From DASQZT01 sp963728965 (GTDB taxonomy: Bacteria > Acidobacteriota > Terriglobia > Bryobacterales > Bryobacteraceae), in contig CAVSMH010000008.1 in assembly GCA_963728965.1 (NCBI GenBank), positions 558,001 to 622,000 on the forward strand: 64,000 nt of DNA. The letters are read 5' to 3'. Position 1 is the stretch's first letter. Each line of letters begins with the position of its first letter. Position numbers and translations under genes: made by a program. Shown here piece after piece: positions 60,901-64,000 of this stretch. A model generated the notes under the pieces. The model was not told the DNA's origin. It was given only the letters and a program-made list of their open reading frames with translations, and made no database searches.

Positions 60901-61065
60901 CGAAGCATGCATGAACGCGTGATGGGCCTCGGCGGGACCATGGATGCGAAAACGCCTCCGGACGGTGGAACGACCCTGGACTTTACGGTGCCCCTCGGCG
61001 GTGGCCGGCGTCATGCGAGACCCGCGAGGCCGGTCGTCACACGAGACCCTTTCGAACAGCTTTAG
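57961..61065 (+). CDS. two-component sensor histidine kinase with propeller sensor domain
   Basis: 1034 residues from ATG 57961, with GGAGGAG upstream; the longer frame is not used because the signal peptide starts here (IRLLLVLLFFLDALAEK). Residues 25-700 are reg_prop-type propeller repeats (GLLWFCTNDGLSRFDGHSFV, GRIWIATVGGLCRM, GNLWIGSMGGGASRL). A Y_Y_Y domain follows (FFVQFFGVGEPVRYQYQLEG), then one membrane span near 780-800, a HisKA_3 domain with DLHDDVGATL (phospho-His 825) and an HATPase domain (KEALHNVVRHS, GNGIRSMHERV). The sensor is periplasmic. Its 3' end overlaps the response regulator gene by 29 nt, tail to tail. Confidence 0.92.
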   Translation: MPQLATCNSMIRLLLVLLFFLDALAEKLPFRHFSTNEGLAGNMVHSIVRDSRGLLWFCTNDGLSRFDGHSFVTFGEEQGLGDQEINHFLEASDGVYWVGTAHGIARMNPRSRTDTDTPAFTNFLPALDRRAQWIHYLLEDNAGRIWIATVGGLCRMKTDGERNPIFERIHLPSPAEERRPPRVLALVQDHFKRIWAGGDRGLYRILEDGRTERYSRADGLPGDAVLSLAVDATGALWVGVAGGLCRVTPRRHARAVVDRVYKLADGLPDDWVRAVHPAGEWLWAGTVNGLVRLPLAAGKSLQVFRQANGLGHPSIEGLAEDQEGNLWIGSMGGGASRLAMDGFTTYGPADGLASVSVAAIMQAGKQGLIAISKAGRQFALNRFDGARFTAIRPQLPLPVTNFGWGWGQLALRDPRGGWWIGTSQGLVGYPAVPADKLPITTPRKFLKTSGELPGGSVFRVFVDSRGDIWISISGERANSLVRFVPRTGDMQRFNEQNGLPGPLSDDRSLASAFAEDSSGQVWIGFHKGGLFRFRDGRLVEVRPQGDVPVEGVRWIHRDSAGSLWIAGRKALLRVDEPRSEQPAFRKYSVHEGLATNFVLSLAEDHLGRIYIGSGRGVDRLDPKTGHVRHYGPADGLVGGDIRAAQRDHEGYLWFASTEGLSRYDPRQERRLVAPNVFISRVRVGTYWHTITDIGETQVSVPILNWRQNSFFVQFFGVGEPVRYQYQLEGLDSGWSESGGSHAVHYPGLQAGGYRFVVRAVNSDGVWSAQPAEVSFRITPPFWQAWWFRLMLAVLLLAALIAFHRMQVDKAVVVERIRQTIAKDLHDDVGATLCHAALLSDLVQREQGIQNAPSRERLEQISSACRRALDSMSDIVWAIDPEKDKSNDLIQRMRRFAEQLLASGQLRLHFSSGSASEVVLDPRVRHQMLLVLKEALHNVVRHSCAKTVHVEVSASASNLTLRITDDGCGLRFGSNALGNGIRSMHERVMGLGGTMDAKTPPDGGTTLDFTVPLGGGRRHARPARPVVTRDPFEQL

Positions 61066-61681
61066 CCACCGCTTCGGACTTCGAATGCACCTGAAGCTTG
61101 TCATAGATTTGGCGCAGATGAAACGATACGGTGTGCACGGTTACGCCGAGCGCGGCAGCCGCAGTCCGGTAACTGTGTCCTTCTGCCAGTAGCCGTAATA
61201 GGCGCAATTCGTGTGGCGTGAGGTCGTGTTCAGCGTGTGCTGCGGGGCGGCATTGGCGGAATAGGGCGATGACTTTTCTGGCGACCTCCGGCGACATCGG
61301 CGCGCCGCCTTGAGTCACTTCTCGGATTCCATCCAGGAGCTTCTCTGCCGACGTCTTCTTGAGCAAGTAGCCGGACGCGCCTGCACAAAGCGCATCAAAG
61401 ATTCGGGCGTCATCCTCAAACACGGTGACGGCTACAGGTGCCAGCCGTGGATAGCGCTCTTTCAGTATTCGTATGCCCTCGATTCCCGACATCCCCGGCA
61501 GGCCGAGATCTACCAACAGCACATCTGGAAAATCGCGAGGAATATTCGTTATAGCGTCTTCCATGGACCTGAATACACCCGCGAGGCGGAATCCAGGCGT
61601 CGTTGCGATGAGCGAAGACAACGCTTCCCGATGATCTTCCCGGTCCTCGATGATACCGACGCTGACCAATGCCACCAGCAT
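61037..61681 (-). CDS. NarL/FixJ-type response regulator
   Basis: 214 residues from ATG 61681, chosen because the receiver starts at once (MLVALVSVGIIEDREDHREA). Phospho-Asp 58 is in LLVDLGLPGMSG, and the switch residues Thr and Lys are present (VAVTVFEDD, YLLKKTSAEKL). The C-terminal LuxR HTH is intact (LTPHELRLLRLLAEGHSYRT, VHTVSFHLRQIYDKLQVHSK). It is the natural partner of the HisKA_3 kinase encoded convergently next to it. A dyad lies 22 nt upstream of its start, so it probably regulates itself and the divergent gene at 61.8 kb. Confidence 0.93.
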   Translation of the reverse strand: MLVALVSVGIIEDREDHREALSSLIATTPGFRLAGVFRSMEDAITNIPRDFPDVLLVDLGLPGMSGIEGIRILKERYPRLAPVAVTVFEDDARIFDALCAGASGYLLKKTSAEKLLDGIREVTQGGAPMSPEVARKVIALFRQCRPAAHAEHDLTPHELRLLRLLAEGHSYRTAAAALGVTVHTVSFHLRQIYDKLQVHSKSEAVAKAVRKGLV

Positions 61682-61703
61682 ACGTCTGGAATGCACTGAA
61701 CTT

Positions 61704-61721
61704 CCTACGCATATACGTAGG
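61704..61721. promoter_or_regulatory. 18-bp dyad, copy 2 (regulator side)
   Basis: CCTACGCATATACGTAGG, with the same CTACG...CGTAG arms and the same CA/TA inner bases as the copy at 57907-57924. It lies between the divergent response regulator and 308-aa gene; TACACT at 61743-61748 may be the -10 box of the latter. Confidence 0.7.
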
Positions 61722-61788
61722 TACCGGCGGTTTAGAGCGCTGTACACTAAGCTGCGCAAATGCCGATTTCCGATTAAGGAGGATTGTG

Positions 61789-62715
61789 ATGGCTAATCTC
61801 CAAGATCCGGGGTTGAATGCCAGGCTCGACGACCTGGGGGAGGTTTCGTGGAACAAATCCCTCCTCCAAAACACCAGATGTCCTTTCCTCAGAGCCGCTG
61901 CGGCCGCTGGCGAGCTCAGTATCGAGAACGGAAACAACGTTCAGTCCAAACCCGTCCTGGTCGCTACTGTCGATTCAGTAAAGAAGGCGGGCCGAGACCT
62001 CGACGGCGTCCTCGCGTTCTTTGCCAGGTTCAATCACACGCGCGGTCTTCACCGAGGCCAGGACACGCAACTGGGAGGCTTAACGCAGTCCACTTTCAAC
62101 CTGGACCAGTCCACCGACAACAACACCAGTGACGGTACTCATGACGGCACTGTGGATATCATCCATGGAGCTACTGGCCTGTTCAACGCGGCCGTTGTGG
62201 CGAAGATTAGGGAGATCGTCGGGAACTCGGCGGTGCTCACCCCGCAATCAATCGCTCAGGTTATCATCGCATCGAATCGGGGCGCTTTTTCGGATGTCTC
62301 GGGCAACTCCAAGGGAAAGATCCTCGATCTGGCCAAATCCGCCGGTGAATGGGCGCTGATGTTCTGCCTGCTCGAAGACCCAGAGGGTAACGTGCCCATC
62401 GCGGACCTGGAAGCGCTTTGCCGCGATGCGAGGGTGCCACAAGGTGGCTGGGACAATCTCGGGAGTTCGGGTACACGCGAATGGGTCCATTACACTTCCG
62501 CGATCACTGCCCATATTGCGCACGGCAAACACGACAGCACTGCCGAAGTGGTGGACGCCATGCACGCGACTTGGAGCGAGGAAAACAGCGGTCCCGGGTG
62601 CGGCTGCATCAAGTGTATGCGGGAAGAGGCAGCATTTTGGCAGAATGCTCGCCAATCCGTTCGGGACGCGATTGCCGGGTTGGGTGGCAGCCTCGGCCGG
62701 TGGTTCGGCTTTTAG
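61789..62715 (+). CDS. unknown protein, possible target of the two-component system
   Basis: 308 residues from ATG 61789, with AAGGAGG at 61776-61782. No signal peptide is seen. Near the start, NTRCPFLRAAAAAGELSIEN recalls the PCP-type heme-ligand region of heme-thiolate (chloroperoxidase-family) peroxidases, and an Asp/Asn/Thr/His-rich middle (DQSTDNNTSDGTHDGTVDII) follows. Near the end, GPGCGCIKCMREEAAFW is Cys-rich and may bind metal. The peroxidase resemblance is weak, so I only offer it as a possibility. The dyad shared with the kinase gene suggests regulation by the NarL-type regulator. Confidence 0.6.
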   Translation: MANLQDPGLNARLDDLGEVSWNKSLLQNTRCPFLRAAAAAGELSIENGNNVQSKPVLVATVDSVKKAGRDLDGVLAFFARFNHTRGLHRGQDTQLGGLTQSTFNLDQSTDNNTSDGTHDGTVDIIHGATGLFNAAVVAKIREIVGNSAVLTPQSIAQVIIASNRGAFSDVSGNSKGKILDLAKSAGEWALMFCLLEDPEGNVPIADLEALCRDARVPQGGWDNLGSSGTREWVHYTSAITAHIAHGKHDSTAEVVDAMHATWSEENSGPGCGCIKCMREEAAFWQNARQSVRDAIAGLGGSLGRWFGF

Positions 62716-62742
62716 CCCCGGTTGGCAAGTGTACACAGCCCC

Positions 62743-62772
62743 TTGCATTTTCCGGCGCTCCTGGTGCATACT
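62743..62772 (+). promoter_or_regulatory. promoter of padR and the permease gene
   Basis: TTGCAT (62743-62748) and CATACT (62767-62772) are 18 bp apart, 15 bp before the padR start. It is a reasonable sigma70-type promoter. Confidence 0.45.
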
Positions 62773-62787
62773 TCCCCTAAAGCGTTT

Positions 62788-63129
62788 ATGGGAGACAAGC
62801 ACGGTCTGCGCGGCGACCTCGTCCAGGGCACCCTCGCTATGCTGATTCTCAAGATCCTCACTCGCGGACCGATGCACGGCTACGGCATCGTCGAGTGCAT
62901 CCAGCAGAGTTCCGACGATATCCTCCGCGTCGAGGAAGGCGCGCTCTATCCCGCCCTCCACCGGCTCGAACTCCGCGGCCTGCTCCGTGCCGAATGGGGC
63001 GCCTCCGATAACAACCGGCGCGCCCGGTTCTATCGCCTCACCGCGGCTGGCCGCAAGTACCTCGCCGCGGAAACCTCGCATTGGGTGCGGCTCTCCGGCG
63101 CCGTCTCCCGCGTCATGGAAACGGCGTGA
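62788..63129 (+). CDS. PadR family transcriptional regulator
   Basis: 113 residues from ATG 62788. The winged helix is typical: LVQGTLAMLILKILTRGPMH, GYGIVECIQQSSDDIL, VEEGALYPALHRLELRGLLR, and RRARFYRLTAAGRKYL in the wing. In Acidobacteriota such a padR very often precedes a MacB/FtsX-like orphan permease, as here: its stop overlaps the next GTG start by 4 nt. It probably represses the pair in response to an unknown compound. Confidence 0.92.
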   Translation: MGDKHGLRGDLVQGTLAMLILKILTRGPMHGYGIVECIQQSSDDILRVEEGALYPALHRLELRGLLRAEWGASDNNRRARFYRLTAAGRKYLAAETSHWVRLSGAVSRVMETA

Positions 63130-64000
63130 ACCTCGAATGGATCAGCATCGTTCGCCTCCGCCTGCGCGCGCTGTTCCTGCGCCGCCGCCTCGATCGCGAG
63201 CTGGAAGAGGAACTCGAATTCCATCTCGCCACCCGCGCCGGCCGGCACCGCCAGTCCGGTATGACTTTCGAAGATGCCGCCCGCTCCGCCCGATACGAGC
63301 TCGGCAACCCCACCCTGTGGAAGGAGACCTGTCGAGAGATGTGGACGTTTCACTGGTTCGAAACCCTGTGGCAGGACCTGCGCTACGCGATGCGAACCCT
63401 GCGTCACAGCCCCGCATTCACCCTCGTGGCGGTTCTCACCCTGGCCCTCGGCATTGGCGCCAACACCGCCATTTTCAGCGTCGTCAATGCCGTCATCCTC
63501 CGCCCGCTCCCGTATGCCGCGCCGTCCCGCCTGGTCGAATTGTGGGGCAATGTCCAACGGGCGCAGGTGGAACGCCGGGGCACCTCCATGGCGGACTACC
63601 GCGACTGGCGCGCGCAAAGCCGCTCGTTCGAGGACATGGCCCTCTTCACGGACTCCAGCCCGACCCTCACCGGCGTGGACGAGCGGGAGCGCGTCTCGGC
63701 CGAATACGTCGCCCAGCCGTATTTTTCGCTGCTCGGCGTCCATGCCGCCCTCGGCCGCACCTTCCGGCCCGAAGAGGACGAAGTGCCGCAGCGCAATCCC
63801 GTCGTCATCCTGGGCGATTCGTTGTGGAAGCGGCGATTCGGCGGCGATCCCACGGTCGTCGGCCGCTCCCTTCAGCTCGACGGCAAGGCGTACTCCATCG
63901 TCGGCGTCATGCCGCCCTGGTTCCGCGGCGTGGAAGATCGCGCCGAACTCTGGCTGCCCCTGATGATGGCCATTCGCAGCGAGGATATCGCCAACCGCGG
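63126..64000 (+). CDS. MacB/FtsX-like permease (duplicated orphan permease family), 3' end cut
   Basis: At least 291 residues, open to the window end. GTG 63126 overlaps the padR stop (GTGA). The N-terminus, with a short cytoplasmic head (RRRLDRELEEELEFHLATRA) and ARYELGNPTLWKETCREMW, is specific to the acidobacterial family. The first helix follows (SPAFTLVAVLTLALGIGANT), with AIFSVVNAVILRPLPY, the MacB periplasmic core (YFSLLGVHAALGRTFRPEED) and ILGDSLWKRRFGGDP. No ATPase is encoded alongside. It probably takes part in export or envelope stress, controlled by PadR. Confidence 0.92.
   Translation, partial: MNLEWISIVRLRLRALFLRRRLDRELEEELEFHLATRAGRHRQSGMTFEDAARSARYELGNPTLWKETCREMWTFHWFETLWQDLRYAMRTLRHSPAFTLVAVLTLALGIGANTAIFSVVNAVILRPLPYAAPSRLVELWGNVQRAQVERRGTSMADYRDWRAQSRSFEDMALFTDSSPTLTGVDERERVSAEYVAQPYFSLLGVHAALGRTFRPEEDEVPQRNPVVILGDSLWKRRFGGDPTVVGRSLQLDGKAYSIVGVMPPWFRGVEDRAELWLPLMMAIRSEDIANR

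Overview
The window reads as chromosomal DNA of a soil-type Acidobacteriota, most like the Solibacter/Bryobacter branch. The markers are an Oar-like TonB-dependent receptor with an N-terminal carboxypeptidase-regulatory domain, a TIGR03435-family protein, a PadR regulator overlapping a MacB/FtsX-like 'duplicated orphan permease', PQQ propeller dehydrogenases, a TPR/DUF5107 protein, and generally high GC. No rRNA, tRNA or CRISPR array was seen.

1-11.9 kb is a sugar oxidation locus. It holds a PQQ-type propeller protein (cut by the window edge), a triheme cytochrome c, a PQQ dehydrogenase, a sugar isomerase/epimerase, a Gfo/Idh/MocA oxidoreductase, a DUF1080 (3-keto-disaccharide hydrolase type) protein and a LacI regulator, mostly in ATGA-type overlaps. 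A sigma70-like promoter with a LacI-type operator then precedes the Oar-like receptor, which ends at a strong terminator. 12.1-20.8 kb is a three-gene signalling operon: a 1940-aa poly-HAMP hybrid kinase with nine exact 92-aa repeats, a REC-kinase and a REC-kinase-REC. None of the three has a DNA-binding output.

20.8-24.7 kb is a gene graveyard: pieces of Oar receptors, a PQQ dehydrogenase and an ABC transporter on both strands, plus a repeated 18-bp motif flanking a secreted protein gene. 24.7-35.4 kb holds a TetR gene with a palindromic operator at its start codon, the DUF5107/TPR protein, paaK with an ACT-domain partner, a broken sigma54-type AAA+ activator, an RsbRD-like protein, citrate synthase, a metallo-beta-lactamase-fold protein and a small charged secreted protein.

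35.4-46.5 kb (minus strand) is the most striking region: a 2615-aa polyketide synthase with enediyne-PKS-like order (KS-AT-ACP-ACP-KR-DH-PPTase) and a fused C-terminal double-hotdog thioesterase region. It is followed by a secreted protein with one CXXCH, a small membrane protein, a discrete acyltransferase and an unlisted 44-aa ORF. A perfect 14-bp palindrome lies upstream. The usual enediyne companion genes are not visible.

46.8-53.1 kb holds a GH28/pectin-lyase-like remnant, a TIGR03435 protein, a permease remnant, a tail-fibre-like secreted protein with a fresh 204-bp duplication, a LysE exporter, a thioredoxin-fold protein, and a kinase-like/nuclease-like fusion overlapping hpt. 53.4-62.7 kb is a less GC-rich accessory island: a minus-strand run of unknown proteins (two sharing a GRWxYD..GH..EIH motif, one frameshifted), a propeller sensor kinase, its NarL-type response regulator and a 308-aa unknown protein. 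Two nearly identical 18-bp dyads sit in the two divergent intergenic regions and suggest one regulon. The window ends with padR and the start of a permease gene.
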